64,000 bases of DNA from Arthrobacter sp. YD4 (GCF_030410515.1 NZ_JAUHHD010000005.1:1-64000), one strand, 5' to 3'. Numbered from the stretch's first letter, positions 1-8,737 are shown. The notes: generated by a model not told the origin, from the sequence alone. Numbers and translations are program-made.

Positions 1-210
<210 letters not shown>

Positions 211-360
211 AAACAAACAGACACAACCAACAACCCCGGGAAAACGGGATACGAAGGCTGCACAAAATTTGAAACCAGCCAAAAACACCAAACCACACCA
301 CAGGGGCGGCACGATTCGGCAATTTCAACCAATCAATAAAACAATCGGTATCAACAAACT

Positions 361-390
361 TGGCACACTATTGAGTTCTCAAACAACAGA
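361..390 (-). promoter_or_regulatory. rrn leader antitermination element (boxA-like)
   Basis: On the minus strand the leader carries TGTTTGAGAACTCAATAG. I recall the same core in the rrn leaders of mycobacteria and other actinobacteria, where it belongs to the Nus-factor antitermination region. It lies about 150 nt before the 16S start, inside an AT-rich leader. Confidence 0.6.
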
Positions 391-452
391 AGCATTCGAA
401 TACTTTTTGAAACAATTTCTTTTGTTTCGCATTTCTTCGCTGCGATGTTTAC

Positions 453-481
453 AGCTTATTTCATTCATTTCTACTTTGCAA
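453..481 (-). promoter_or_regulatory. Putative rrn promoter
   Basis: On the minus strand a -35-like TTGCAA (476-481) is separated by exactly 17 bp from a -10-like TAAGCT (453-458). Both lie in an unusually AT-rich stretch about 240 nt upstream of the 16S start and before the boxA-like element. The remaining sequence from 211 to 631 is leader or upstream DNA with no convincing gene. Other rrn promoters may exist further upstream. Confidence 0.4.
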
Positions 482-631
482 ATCCGTATTTTCATCCGGA
501 ATTCAACTGTAAAAGTGAATCCGCCCAGCAAAAGAGGAGCAATTTCGATTCACAGCGTCCAGCGCCGGAAGAATTGCTTCTCAATGTTGGGGGTTGGTCA
601 CCACTCAGCGGCGGCGACTCAGAAAACACTA

Positions 632-689
632 CACGCTCCCCTCCGGACGTGCAAATCCCGCGGGGGATGGACGTCTGGAGAGGAGCGTG
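632..689 (-). terminator. Terminator of tyrS
   Basis: Arms 632-650 and 671-689 form a 19-bp stem with two non-Watson-Crick positions. The 20-nt loop carries its own small inverted repeat (ATCCC/GGGAT). On the minus strand the stem is followed within a few bases by GTGTTTTC. It starts 26 nt after the tyrS stop codon and separates tyrS from the rrn promoter. Confidence 0.65.
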
Positions 690-714
690 CAGGAGCAACC
701 GGCGGCCGTAGCGG

Positions 715-2025
715 TTAGCGGGAAACCTCCACCGTGGCGAGGTTCTTCTTGCCGCGGCGCAGCAGCAGGTAGCGGCCGTGGAGCAGTTCGGCGTCGGACA
801 CCACGGCATCGGGATCGGTGACCTTGACGTTGTTCACGTAGGCGCCGCCCTCCCCCACGGTGCGCCGGGCCGCCGACTTGCTCTCGGCCAGTCCGGTGGC
901 GACCAGCAGGTCGATGATGCCCAGGCCCGAGGCCGGCACCGTGGCGGACGGGAGTTCGGCCGTCGCCGCGCGCAGGGTGTCGACGTCGAGCCCGGCCAGC
1001 TGGCCGCCGCCGAAGACGGCGGCGGAGGCGGCGATGACCTTTTCGGTCGCCTCGACGCCGTGCACCAGGGAGGTGACCTCGTAGGCGAGCTTCCGCTGGC
1101 CCTCCCGGGCGAACGGACGCTCGGCCACGGAAGCCTCCAACGCCTCAATCTCGGCGCGGCTGAGGAACGTGAAGACCTTGAGCCGGGCGGCGACGTCGGC
1201 GTCGGCCGTGTTGAGCCAGAACTGGTAGAAGGCGTACGGGCTGCACATCTCCGCATCCAGCCAGATGGCGTTGCCCTCGCTCTTACCGAATTTGGTGCCG
1301 TCGGAGTTGGTGATCAGCGGCGTGCCGAGGGCGTGGACGTGCTTGCCCTCCACCTTGCGGATCAGTTCCGTGCCGCTGGTGAGGTTGCCCCACTGGTCCG
1401 AGCCGCCGGTCTGCAGCATGCAGCCGTAGTCGCGGAACAGTTGGAGGTAGTCCATGCCCTGCAGGATCTGGTAGCTGAACTCGGTGTAGCTGATGCCCTC
1501 TTCCGAGTTCAGCCGGGTGGCGACGATGTCCTTCTTGATCATCGTGCCGACGCGGAAGTGCTTGCCGATGCCGCGGAGGAAGTCGATGGCGCTCAGGGGC
1601 GCGGTCCAGTCGAGGTTGTTCACCATTCGGGCGGCGTTCTCCCCCTCGAAGCTGAGGAAGCGCTGCACCTGGCCCTGCAGCCGGCCGACCCATTCGGCGA
1701 CGGTTTCCGGGGTGTTGAGCACCCGTTCCGCGGTCTGCCGCGGGTCGCCGATCAGACCGGTGGAGCCGCCCACCAGGCCCAGCGGCTTGTGTCCGGCCAG
1801 CTGGAGCCGGCGCATCACCAACAGCTGGACCAGGTTCCCCAGGTGCAGGCTCGGCGCGGTGGGATCGAAGCCGCAGTAGTACGTTATCGGATCGCCGGCG
1901 AGGAGCTTCTCCAGCTCGGCCTCGTCGGTCGAGACGTGGACGAGGCCGCGCCAGGTGAGCTCCTGCCAGATGTTGGCGAAACCCGGGTCGTTCTGCTGGG
2001 ACTGAAGATCAATTTGCTGGGACAC
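715..2025 (-). CDS. tyrS: Tyrosyl-tRNA synthetase
   Basis: Class I aminoacyl-tRNA synthetase that charges tRNA-Tyr in the cytoplasm. The 436 residues show the HIGH-type signature as HLGN (61-64), the tyrosine-pocket motif YCGFDPTAPSLHLG before it, a KMSKS equivalent KFGKS (245-249), and an S4-like RNA-binding domain in the last 70 residues. Length is normal for bacterial TyrRS. The start is GTG; no other start fits the conserved N-terminus and there is no clear Shine-Dalgarno. A perfect palindrome separates it from the helicase gene upstream, and a strong terminator follows. Confidence 0.97.
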   Translation of the reverse strand: MSQQIDLQSQQNDPGFANIWQELTWRGLVHVSTDEAELEKLLAGDPITYYCGFDPTAPSLHLGNLVQLLVMRRLQLAGHKPLGLVGGSTGLIGDPRQTAERVLNTPETVAEWVGRLQGQVQRFLSFEGENAARMVNNLDWTAPLSAIDFLRGIGKHFRVGTMIKKDIVATRLNSEEGISYTEFSYQILQGMDYLQLFRDYGCMLQTGGSDQWGNLTSGTELIRKVEGKHVHALGTPLITNSDGTKFGKSEGNAIWLDAEMCSPYAFYQFWLNTADADVAARLKVFTFLSRAEIEALEASVAERPFAREGQRKLAYEVTSLVHGVEATEKVIAASAAVFGGGQLAGLDVDTLRAATAELPSATVPASGLGIIDLLVATGLAESKSAARRTVGEGGAYVNNVKVTDPDAVVSDAELLHGRYLLLRRGKKNLATVEVSR

Positions 2026-2038
2026 GGAATCAAAGGTA

Positions 2039-2056
2039 GCAGGGGCGCGCCCCTGC
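2039..2056 (-). terminator. Palindrome between the helicase gene and tyrS
   Basis: GCAGGGGCG/CGCCCCTGC is a perfect 18-bp palindrome that begins right after the helicase stop codon. It is followed on the minus strand by TACCTTTG, so it could act as a weak terminator or an mRNA-stabilising hairpin just before tyrS. Confidence 0.4.
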
Positions 2057-4285
2057 CTACTCCTCGATACCGGCGGGAACCCCGGCGGCCGCGATCAGCC
2101 GCAGCCGCTGCGTGGGCCGGGTCATGGCGACGTAGAGGTCCCCCACCCGGCCGTGCTCGTGGTTGAGCATCGCCGAGGGCTCCAGCACCACGACGCCGTC
2201 GAACTCCAGGCCCTTGGCCTCACGGGGGCTGATCACCACGATGTCCTGCTCGTAGCTGCCCGCCCCGGTGCCGATCCGGCGGCCGTAGACGGACCGCAGC
2301 GCCGCCGTCGCCTCGCCGAGCAGCGCGCCGTCGGCGATAACCGCCAGCAGGCCGCCTTCGAGGGCGTCGATCTCCTCGGGCAGGACCTCTACCAGCCGCT
2401 CCACCACGGCACCCGGGGCGACCTGGTCAATCACCGGGGCCCAGCGGCCCTCGCGGACGGCCTTGGGCGCGGATACGACCAGACCGGCGGCGTTGGCCAT
2501 CCTGGCCGCGGCCTCGGCGATCTGGGCCGGGGTGCGGTAGTTGACCGTGAGCTCCTCGAGCTGCCAGCGCTCCCCGAACAGGGGTGCCAGTGCGCTCTGC
2601 CAGGACTTGGCCCCGGCGACGGAGCTGGTCTGGGCGATGTCGCCGACGATCGTGAAGGACTTCAGCGGGCAGCGGCGGACCAGCAGCCTCCACTGCATGG
2701 GCGAGAGTTCCTGCGCCTCGTCCACCACGATGTGCCCGAAGGCCCACGTGCGGTCGGTGGTGGCGCGCTCGGCCGCGGTGAGCCGGGCCTCGCGTTCCTG
2801 GTTCTGGTCGGCCAGCTCCTCGGCGGTGAACAGGGCGTCCACGCCGGCCGCCTCCATGTTGACCAGGGTCTGCTTGGCGTTGGCCAGGTCCCGGGCCCGG
2901 TCGTGCTCCTGCTGGGCCAGTCCGCGTCCGGCCGCCGGGTCGAGTTCGCCGAGGAGCTCGGCGGCCTCGTCCAGCAGCGGCACGTCGGCCTCGGTCCAGG
3001 GCGCGTCCGCGGGGCGGAGCAGCAGGGCCCGCTCCTCAGCGGTGAGGTTGGGGGCGCAGGCCTCGAGGATGGCGGGCTTGGAGAAGAGTTCGCTGACGAG
3101 CTTCTCCGGCGTCATCGGCATCCAGCACAGGTTCAGGGCCACGCGCACGTCGCGGGCGGAGCGGACGTCCTCGGCCAGGTATGAGCGGTCCGCGTTGTTG
3201 CCGATACTGCCGGCTTCGACCAGCTCGGTCATCTGCTCGGTCAGCTCGCGCAGCAGGATTTTGACGAACGTCACGCGCGCCTCGTTGTGCGGCTTGCCGG
3301 TGGCGCGGGCCTTGTCCCGGGCGCGGCGGACCTGCCGCGGGGTGAGCACGAGCTTGCGGCCGTCCACCTCGAGGGTGCGGTTGGCGGGGACGATCCGCTG
3401 CCGGTTGGCGACCGCGTTCGCGATCACCCCGGCCATGTCCAGGCGGCCCTTGAGCGCGGCGACGTCGGAATCCTCTTCCGCGACGGCGTGGATGCCGGGC
3501 ATCAGCCGGCCCAGGCTCGCCATCACGACGCCGGTCTCGCCCAGGGAGGGCAGCACGCGTTCGATGTAGTTCATGAACGACGACGACGGGCCGACCAGCA
3601 GCACGCCTGCGGTCTTCAGCCGGTCCCGGTGCGTATAGAGCAGGTAGGCGGCGCGGTGGAGGGCGACGGCGGTCTTGCCGGTGCCGGGACCGCCCTGAAC
3701 CACGAGGGCGCCCGAGATCGAGGAGCGGATGATGCGGTCCTGCTCGGACTGGATGGTGCTGACGATGTCGGACATCCGGCCGGTGCGCTTGGAGTTCAGC
3801 GCCGCAAGCAACGCACCCTCCCCCTGGAGCGAGTCGTCGTCGGCGAGCATGTCGGCGTCGAGGACGTCATCCTCGATCGCCTTGACCTCCCGGCCCTGCA
3901 GGATCAGGTGCCGGCGGCGGCGGACGCCCTGCCGGTCGAACGCGGTGGCCTGGTAGAAGTGGCCGGCCTCGGGGGCACGCCAGTCGACCATCAGCCGCTG
4001 CAGGTCCTCGGTGGTCAGGCCGATGCGGCCGATGTATTGCTCCTCGCCGGAGTCGAGGTCGAGGCGGCCGAAGACCAGCCGGTCGTCGACGGCGTCAAGC
4101 TGGGCGAGGCGGTCCTCGTACAGGGCGGCGAACGCGTCGCGCTCGGAGACGTTCTGCATGGTGCCGACGGCGCCCGCGCGCCGGACCTGGGCCAGCTGGG
4201 CCCGCTTTTCCGCCCGCAGTTCATCCAACCGGGCGTACAGGCCGGCCACGTAGTCGCGCTCGTGGGCCAAATCAGCGTCGTGCAT
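2057..4285 (-). CDS. helR: HelR/HelD-type superfamily 1 helicase (RNA polymerase-associated)
   Basis: UvrD-like SF1 ATPase of the HelD group, whose members pry RNA polymerase off DNA; the actinobacterial HelR branch also displaces rifampicin from the enzyme. The 742 residues have a charged, probably coiled-coil N-terminal arm (about 1-75), Walker A GGPGTGKT (198-205), a Walker B-like DEAQELSPMQWR in the middle, a VNYRTPAQI motif and a C-terminal MTRPTQRL motif. The start chosen is the ATG at 4285, which has AGGGGAA in front; a start 36 nt further upstream has no such site. No inverted repeat resembling a rifampicin-associated element was recognised upstream. HelR versus generic HelD is inferred from overall resemblance. 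Confidence 0.8.
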   Translation of the reverse strand: MHDADLAHERDYVAGLYARLDELRAEKRAQLAQVRRAGAVGTMQNVSERDAFAALYEDRLAQLDAVDDRLVFGRLDLDSGEEQYIGRIGLTTEDLQRLMVDWRAPEAGHFYQATAFDRQGVRRRRHLILQGREVKAIEDDVLDADMLADDDSLQGEGALLAALNSKRTGRMSDIVSTIQSEQDRIIRSSISGALVVQGGPGTGKTAVALHRAAYLLYTHRDRLKTAGVLLVGPSSSFMNYIERVLPSLGETGVVMASLGRLMPGIHAVAEEDSDVAALKGRLDMAGVIANAVANRQRIVPANRTLEVDGRKLVLTPRQVRRARDKARATGKPHNEARVTFVKILLRELTEQMTELVEAGSIGNNADRSYLAEDVRSARDVRVALNLCWMPMTPEKLVSELFSKPAILEACAPNLTAEERALLLRPADAPWTEADVPLLDEAAELLGELDPAAGRGLAQQEHDRARDLANAKQTLVNMEAAGVDALFTAEELADQNQEREARLTAAERATTDRTWAFGHIVVDEAQELSPMQWRLLVRRCPLKSFTIVGDIAQTSSVAGAKSWQSALAPLFGERWQLEELTVNYRTPAQIAEAAARMANAAGLVVSAPKAVREGRWAPVIDQVAPGAVVERLVEVLPEEIDALEGGLLAVIADGALLGEATAALRSVYGRRIGTGAGSYEQDIVVISPREAKGLEFDGVVVLEPSAMLNHEHGRVGDLYVAMTRPTQRLRLIAAAGVPAGIEE

Positions 4286-4444
4286 GGAACGTTCCCCTAT
4301 CGAAAAAGACAGACCAACCATTCTACGGCAATTTCGGCAATCTCTCCCGAAATATGTCGGTTTTCTTCCGGCCGGACTTTGCAGGCATTCTACCGACGCG
4401 GCCGCGCCCGTCCAGTGACCCGGGCGGCTCCCCCTGCGGCGTGG

Positions 4445-5065
4445 CTAGAGCCGCAGCAGGGAGTGGATCTGCTGCTGTCCCAGCGCGGCCCGGCCGGCCA
4501 GGTCCTCGAGCTCCATCACGACGCCGACGCCGGCGACGGTGATGCCGCAGCGTTCGAACAGCCGCGCCGCGGCGCCAAGGGTCCCCCCGGTGGCCAGCAC
4601 GTCATCCAGGATGAGGACACGGCTGCCCGGTGCAAGGTCGGTGGTGTGCAGTTCGAGGGTGGCGGTGCCGTATTCCAGCGCATAGTCCTCCGACACCACG
4701 GCGCGGGGCAGTTTCCCGGCCTTGCGGACGGTGATGACGCCGGTGTCGGTGGCGTACGCGGCGGCGGCGGCCAGCAGGAATCCGCGGGCTTCGACCCCGG
4801 CGACGGCGTCGAAGGTGCCGAGAAAGGGCCGGACCAGGGCGTCGACGACGGCCTTGAACGCGGCGGGGTCGGCAAAGACGGGGGTCAGGTCCTTGAAGGT
4901 GATGCCGGGCTTGGGATAGTCCGGCACGGTGGCGCAGAGGCTGTCGATCAGGTGTTCGACGGTGGTGCCAGACGCGGTCGTGCCGTCGACGGCGGGGCCG
5001 GTCTCGGCGGTGCCGGTTGCGCTGGCGCCGGTGGACGTACTGGTGTGCTGCTCGGTGGAATTCAC
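4445..5065 (-). CDS. apt: Adenine phosphoribosyltransferase
   Basis: Purine salvage enzyme that makes AMP from adenine and PRPP. The 206 residues carry the type I PRTase PRPP-binding loop VLILDDVLATGGT (150-162), the VEARGF motif (91-96) and a RKAGKLP motif (114-120) typical of Apt. About 35 N-terminal residues, rich in Ser/Thr/Ala/Gly, extend beyond the usual start and have no visible function. Start is GTG. A TAGAAT hexamer ends 6 nt before it and overlaps the stop codon of the upstream glycosylase gene, suggesting an own, leaderless transcript. Confidence 0.93.
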   Translation of the reverse strand: MNSTEQHTSTSTGASATGTAETGPAVDGTTASGTTVEHLIDSLCATVPDYPKPGITFKDLTPVFADPAAFKAVVDALVRPFLGTFDAVAGVEARGFLLAAAAAYATDTGVITVRKAGKLPRAVVSEDYALEYGTATLELHTTDLAPGSRVLILDDVLATGGTLGAAARLFERCGITVAGVGVVMELEDLAGRAALGQQQIHSLLRL

Positions 5066-5071
5066 CGAATA

Positions 5072-5077
5072 ATTCTA
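5072..5077 (-). promoter_or_regulatory. -10 element of apt
   Basis: TAGAAT ends 6 nt before the apt GTG start, placing the expected transcription start at the start codon. It includes the TAG stop codon of the glycosylase gene upstream. No strong -35 is visible. Confidence 0.5.
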
Positions 5078-5734
5078 CCGGCCGGTAGCCGAGCCGCGGG
5101 GCCGGGGTTTCGCGGCTTTGTAGCGGGACACGGTCGGGTCCCCGCTGAGCCAGAACCGCCACGGATAGTCGCTGGTGCCGCCCGCCCCGGAGACGCCGAC
5201 GCGCGGCCCGGAGCTGATGCCCGCGGCCGGACCGGCGGGCAGTTCGAGACGGAAGGGCTCGGCCAGCGCGTCCCGGCCGCTGTCCGCCGTCGTCAGTCCC
5301 AGCGCCGTGGCGAGCCGGGCGGGTCCGCTGGCCAGGTCCGCGGGGCTCTTCGACGTCGGCCGCCGCGAACGGGCCAGCTCCTCCCCCGTAACCACCTCGC
5401 CGGCGCGCAGCAGCAGGGCGGACGCCGTGCCCTCGGGGCCGCAGACGATGTTCGTGCAGTGGTGCATGCCGTAGGTGAAGTAGACGTAGAGGTGACCGGC
5501 CGGGCCGAACATCGGGGCGTTGCGCCGGGTCTGTCCCCGGAACGTGTGCGAACCCGGGTCCGGGTGCAGTGAGTCCTCCGGGCCGAGGTAGGCCTCCACC
5601 TCAGTGATCCGAACGGCCACGTGCCCGGCATGGCTCTCGTGGGTCAGGACGGCGCCGAGCAGCAGCGGCGCGACGGTCCGGGCGTCCCCGGACAACAGGG
5701 CGCGCACGGCCGCGGGCGTCAGCGAGGAGTCCAT
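5075..5734 (-). CDS. DNA-3-methyladenine glycosylase, Mpg/AAG family
   Basis: Base-excision repair glycosylase that removes alkylated purines. The 219 residues match the AAG fold: ITEVEAYLGPEDSLHP near residue 40 holds the catalytic Glu, followed by RRNAPMFGPAGHLYVYFTYGMHHC, which carries the Tyr/His that line the base pocket, and SGPARLATALGL. The start at 5734 fits the family N-terminus and has TACGGT 6 nt upstream, a leaderless arrangement. It is divergent from the ada-alkA/ogt pair across about 130 bp, forming a compact alkylation-repair locus. Confidence 0.9.
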   Translation of the reverse strand: MDSSLTPAAVRALLSGDARTVAPLLLGAVLTHESHAGHVAVRITEVEAYLGPEDSLHPDPGSHTFRGQTRRNAPMFGPAGHLYVYFTYGMHHCTNIVCGPEGTASALLLRAGEVVTGEELARSRRPTSKSPADLASGPARLATALGLTTADSGRDALAEPFRLELPAGPAAGISSGPRVGVSGAGGTSDYPWRFWLSGDPTVSRYKAAKPRPRGSATGR

Positions 5735-5740
5735 GCTCAG

Positions 5741-5746
5741 ACCGTA
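5741..5746 (-). promoter_or_regulatory. -10 element of the Mpg glycosylase gene
   Basis: TACGGT ends 6 nt before the ATG at 5734, consistent with a leaderless transcript. The -35 is not obvious. Confidence 0.35.
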
Positions 5747-5865
5747 GCAAACACGTCCCCCGGGCCGGGTCTGCCGGACGGCCCCGGCCGGACACTGCCG
5801 GGAGGCCTCACGCCCGTGTCCGATTTCCGCTAGCTTGGCCGTCCGGCGGCTGGCAGGATGGAGGA

Positions 5866-7395
5866 ATGGATTTTTGGCAGCGCTACAGGGCGATCGACGC
5901 GCGGGACACCCGGTTCGACGGGCAGTTCTACACGGCGGTCCGCACCACGGGCATCTACTGCCGTCCATCGTGCCCTGCCCGGACGCCCAAGGCTGGCAAC
6001 GTCACCTTCTACGAGACGTCCGCGGCCGCCCACGAGGCGGGCTACCGCGCCTGCAAGCGCTGCCTGCCCGAGGCGGTCCCGGGCACCCCGGCCTGGAACG
6101 TGCGCACCGACGTCGCCGCCCGCGCGATGCGGCTGATCAACGACGGCGTGATCGACCGGGACGGGGTCGAGGGCCTCGCCGCCCGGCTGGGCTACTCGGC
6201 CCGGCAGCTGAACCGGATCCTCAGCCACGAACTCGGCGCCGGCCCGCTGGCCCTGGCCCGGGCCAGCCGCGCGCAGACGGCCAGGACGCTGCTGGTCTCG
6301 ACGCCGATGAAGGCCACCGACGTCGCGTTCGCCGCCGGTTTCAGCAGCGTCCGGCAGTTCAACGACACCATCGCGGAGGTGTTCGCCATGACGCCGTCGG
6401 CGCTGCGCGCCACCGCCCGCCATCACGGTCCGGCCCGCCCGGCACCGGGCTCGACGGCCCTGACCCTGAGCCTGCCGTACCGGGCGCCGTTCGACCCCGG
6501 GGTTTTCGGTTTCCTGGCCGTCCGTGCCCTCCCTGGGATCGAGGAGGGCACGGACCGGTCCTACGCCCGCACCCTGCGGCTGGCCCACGGGGACGCCCGG
6601 TTCCGGGTGGAGTACGCCGCGGAGGAGCGGGGCCGGCCACTCCGGCTCACCATCGGGGCGGTGGACCTGCGGGACCTGCCGGCCCTGCTCAGCCGTGTCC
6701 GCCGGCTGCTGGATCTCGACGCGGACCCGTCGGCGATCGACTCCGCCCTGGGGGCGGACCCCCGGATGCGGGGCTCGGTGGCAGAGGCGCCGGGGATGCG
6801 GATGCCGGGCGCGATCGATCCGCAGGAACTGCTGGTCCGCGCCATGATCGGCCAGCAGATCACCGTCGCGGCGGCCCGCACCGCCCTGGCGCAGCTGTCC
6901 GCCTGCGGGCAGGACAGCACAGTCCCCGGGGACGGGCTGGACCGGATGTTTCCCACCGCGGCGGAAATCGCCGGGGGCGGCCGGGAGCTGCTGCGCGGAC
7001 CACGGCGGCGGATCGACTCGATTCTCGGGGCCGCGGCGGCCATGGCGGACGGCAGCCTGGACTTCGGCTACGGCGACAACCCGGAGAGCCTGCGCTCGAA
7101 GCTCCTGCCGCTGGCCGGCGTCGGCCCCTGGACGGTGGGGTACGTGTCCATGCGCGTGCTCGGCGCCCCGGACGTGTTCCTGGCCAACGACGCCGCCGTC
7201 CGCAACGGCGTCCGGTCGCTCGCGGCGGGCGGCACCGGAACCGGATCCGTCCCGGGCTCCCCGACCCTGTCCCCCGATTTCAGCGAGGTCAGCCCCTGGC
7301 GTTCCTACGCCACCATGCACCTCTGGCGCGCGGCGGCAGCGGCGCAGGCCGCAGCTCGAACCTCCACCAAGCCACGAAAGAAAGCAACGACATGA
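5866..7395 (+). CDS. Ada-AlkA fusion: methylphosphotriester sensor, AraC-type regulator and 3-methyladenine glycosylase
   Basis: A 509-residue fusion in one chain. Residues 1-75 form the Ada metal-binding domain with C32, C36, C63 and C66, the same 4-27-3 spacing as the zinc cysteines of E. coli Ada, so the methyl-accepting centre looks intact. Residues 80-185 hold an AraC-type double helix-turn-helix. From about 200 it is AlkA-like, with a helix-hairpin-helix LPLAGVGPWTVGYV (414-427) and the catalytic Asp in FLANDAAVRNGV (D442). It therefore probably both senses methylated DNA, activating repair genes, and excises alkylated bases. The start ATG has CAGGA 8 nt upstream. It overlaps ogt by 4 nt (ATGA), so the two are co-translated. 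Confidence 0.92.
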   Translation: MDFWQRYRAIDARDTRFDGQFYTAVRTTGIYCRPSCPARTPKAGNVTFYETSAAAHEAGYRACKRCLPEAVPGTPAWNVRTDVAARAMRLINDGVIDRDGVEGLAARLGYSARQLNRILSHELGAGPLALARASRAQTARTLLVSTPMKATDVAFAAGFSSVRQFNDTIAEVFAMTPSALRATARHHGPARPAPGSTALTLSLPYRAPFDPGVFGFLAVRALPGIEEGTDRSYARTLRLAHGDARFRVEYAAEERGRPLRLTIGAVDLRDLPALLSRVRRLLDLDADPSAIDSALGADPRMRGSVAEAPGMRMPGAIDPQELLVRAMIGQQITVAAARTALAQLSACGQDSTVPGDGLDRMFPTAAEIAGGGRELLRGPRRRIDSILGAAAAMADGSLDFGYGDNPESLRSKLLPLAGVGPWTVGYVSMRVLGAPDVFLANDAAVRNGVRSLAAGGTGTGSVPGSPTLSPDFSEVSPWRSYATMHLWRAAAAAQAAARTSTKPRKKATT

Positions 7396-7901
7396 CGGCC
7401 CGGCTCCTGACACTGTCCACCCCGGACGGTCCCTTCACCATCATCGCCCGCGACGGCGCCGTCCTGGCCTCGGGCTGGACGGCGGAACCGGGCGCCCTGA
7501 CCGGCCAGATCCACCCGACGCTGCGGCCCACCGAATACCAGGATGTGTCCGGCCTGGGCGCGATCTCGGCGGCGGTCGAGGAGTTCTACGCCGGCAGCCC
7601 GGAGGCTGCCATGGCGGTGCCGGTGCTGCAGAAATCGGGGCCCTTCCGCGCCCACGCCTGGGACATGCTCCGCACCGTCGCCGCCGGACACCCGGTGACC
7701 TATACCGAGTACGCGGAACTCGCCGGCAACGCCAAGGCGGTCCGGGCCGCGGCCAGCGCCTGCGCGTTCAATGCCGCCGCGCTCTTCGTCCCCTGCCACC
7801 GGGTCATCCGCACCGACGGGACCCTGGGCGGCTTCCGCTGGGGCCTGCCCGTCAAGGAAAGCCTGCTGGCACGCGAGGCCGGGCAGGCGCCCCGCGATTA
7901 G
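7392..7901 (+). CDS. ogt: Methylated-DNA--protein-cysteine methyltransferase
   Basis: Suicide repair protein that takes the alkyl group from O6-alkylguanine. The 169 residues carry the PCHRV active site (Cys135), the preceding helix-turn-helix with VTYTEYAELAGN, and the Arg-finger region KAVRAAASAC. Length is normal. The ATG overlaps the TGA of the upstream Ada-AlkA gene, so it should be translated with it and induced with it. Confidence 0.95.
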   Translation: MTARLLTLSTPDGPFTIIARDGAVLASGWTAEPGALTGQIHPTLRPTEYQDVSGLGAISAAVEEFYAGSPEAAMAVPVLQKSGPFRAHAWDMLRTVAAGHPVTYTEYAELAGNAKAVRAAASACAFNAAALFVPCHRVIRTDGTLGGFRWGLPVKESLLAREAGQAPRD

Positions 7902-7920
7902 GTGCCCCGTACCCTGCCTG

Positions 7921-8661
7921 CTACTTCGTGACGGGGACTCCCGCCGGCCAGGGCAGCAGGGCCGGAAGGGCGACGCCGTCGGCCGCCGCGGTGGCGCGCA
8001 GGCTGCCCAGGGTGGGGGTTCGCCCGGCCAGCCAGGCCGCGATGTCGGTCAGCATCCCGTTGATGGCGGTGGAGCGGCCGCCCGGCGCGCCGATGGCCAC
8101 CGAGGGCAGGCCGAGCGGCTGCAGCACGAACCGCTGCCCCTCGGGCACCCGCGCGGTCAGGAAGTCGAAGAGGTGCTCACAGAACGGCCGGCTCCAGGTC
8201 TCCGGGCCGCGGCCCGTCCCAAGGTCCGTGGCGTGGATGGTCAGCTCGCGCCAGAGCGCCAGGCCGCCGTCGAGGACGACGCCGTCCCAGAACGTGATGG
8301 GCGCCCGCCAGCCCGCCTCGTCGAGAGAACCGAAGGCGGCCAGCGCCCGGTCGATGGCCGCGCCCACGGCGGCGCGGTGCTGGTCCGCGCCGTGGCCGGC
8401 GGCCAGTTCAATGGCCCGGTTGCGGCCTTCGAAGCCGCCGTCGTAAAGCTCGACGCGTTCCCCGCGGGTGGCGTGCTCCACCTGGCGGGCCATGGCGTTG
8501 GCGATCCCGGTGATGTGGGCCAGGACGTGGCCGCGGGTCCAGCCGGGCAGTTCCGACGGCGCGGCCACCGCGGCGTCGTCCAGTCCGGCGGAGACTCCGG
8601 TCACGACGTCGGCGGCGCGGCGAAGTTCTGCCAGAAGGTTTTCGGGGGTGATGGAAGTCAT
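7921..8661 (-). CDS. Maleylpyruvate isomerase-family (mycothiol-dependent, DinB-like) protein
   Basis: Belongs to the TIGR03083/MDMPI family, DinB-fold metalloproteins that often use mycothiol. The 246 residues show the family pattern: LPGWTRGHVLAHITG near residue 45, with the metal-ligand His, WRELTIHATDL in the middle with further candidate ligands, and a C-terminal domain with a short NGMLTDIAAWLAGR stretch. The substrate is unknown; no aromatic-degradation genes are nearby, so maleylpyruvate itself is unlikely to be certain. The start at 8661 is preferred because TAGGAT ends 7 nt before it; an ATG 9 nt upstream would overlap that hexamer. Confidence 0.8.
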   Translation of the reverse strand: MTSITPENLLAELRRAADVVTGVSAGLDDAAVAAPSELPGWTRGHVLAHITGIANAMARQVEHATRGERVELYDGGFEGRNRAIELAAGHGADQHRAAVGAAIDRALAAFGSLDEAGWRAPITFWDGVVLDGGLALWRELTIHATDLGTGRGPETWSRPFCEHLFDFLTARVPEGQRFVLQPLGLPSVAIGAPGGRSTAINGMLTDIAAWLAGRTPTLGSLRATAAADGVALPALLPWPAGVPVTK

Positions 8662-8668
8662 GGCGCCC

Positions 8669-8674
8669 ATCCTA
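8669..8674 (-). promoter_or_regulatory. -10 element of the MDMPI-family gene
   Basis: TAGGAT ends 7 nt before the start codon at 8661, predicting a leaderless mRNA. Confidence 0.4.
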
Positions 8675-8737
8675 ACGGAGCACTTTGATTAATCCGGATT
8701 AACCGGTGTCCTGCGTCGCGGACGGGATTCGCGCCGG

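Noticed and set aside
381..410. TTCGAA near the rrn leader as a possible LexA box
   Set aside because: Only one half-site is present; the partner half is missing.
4286..4444. Rifampicin-associated inverted repeat expected upstream of a HelR gene
   Set aside because: I looked for a GC-rich inverted repeat of that kind and saw only short imperfect repeats.
3287..5572. A 761-codon plus-strand open frame across the helicase, apt and glycosylase genes
   Set aside because: It spans three well-supported minus-strand genes and has no recognisable domain.
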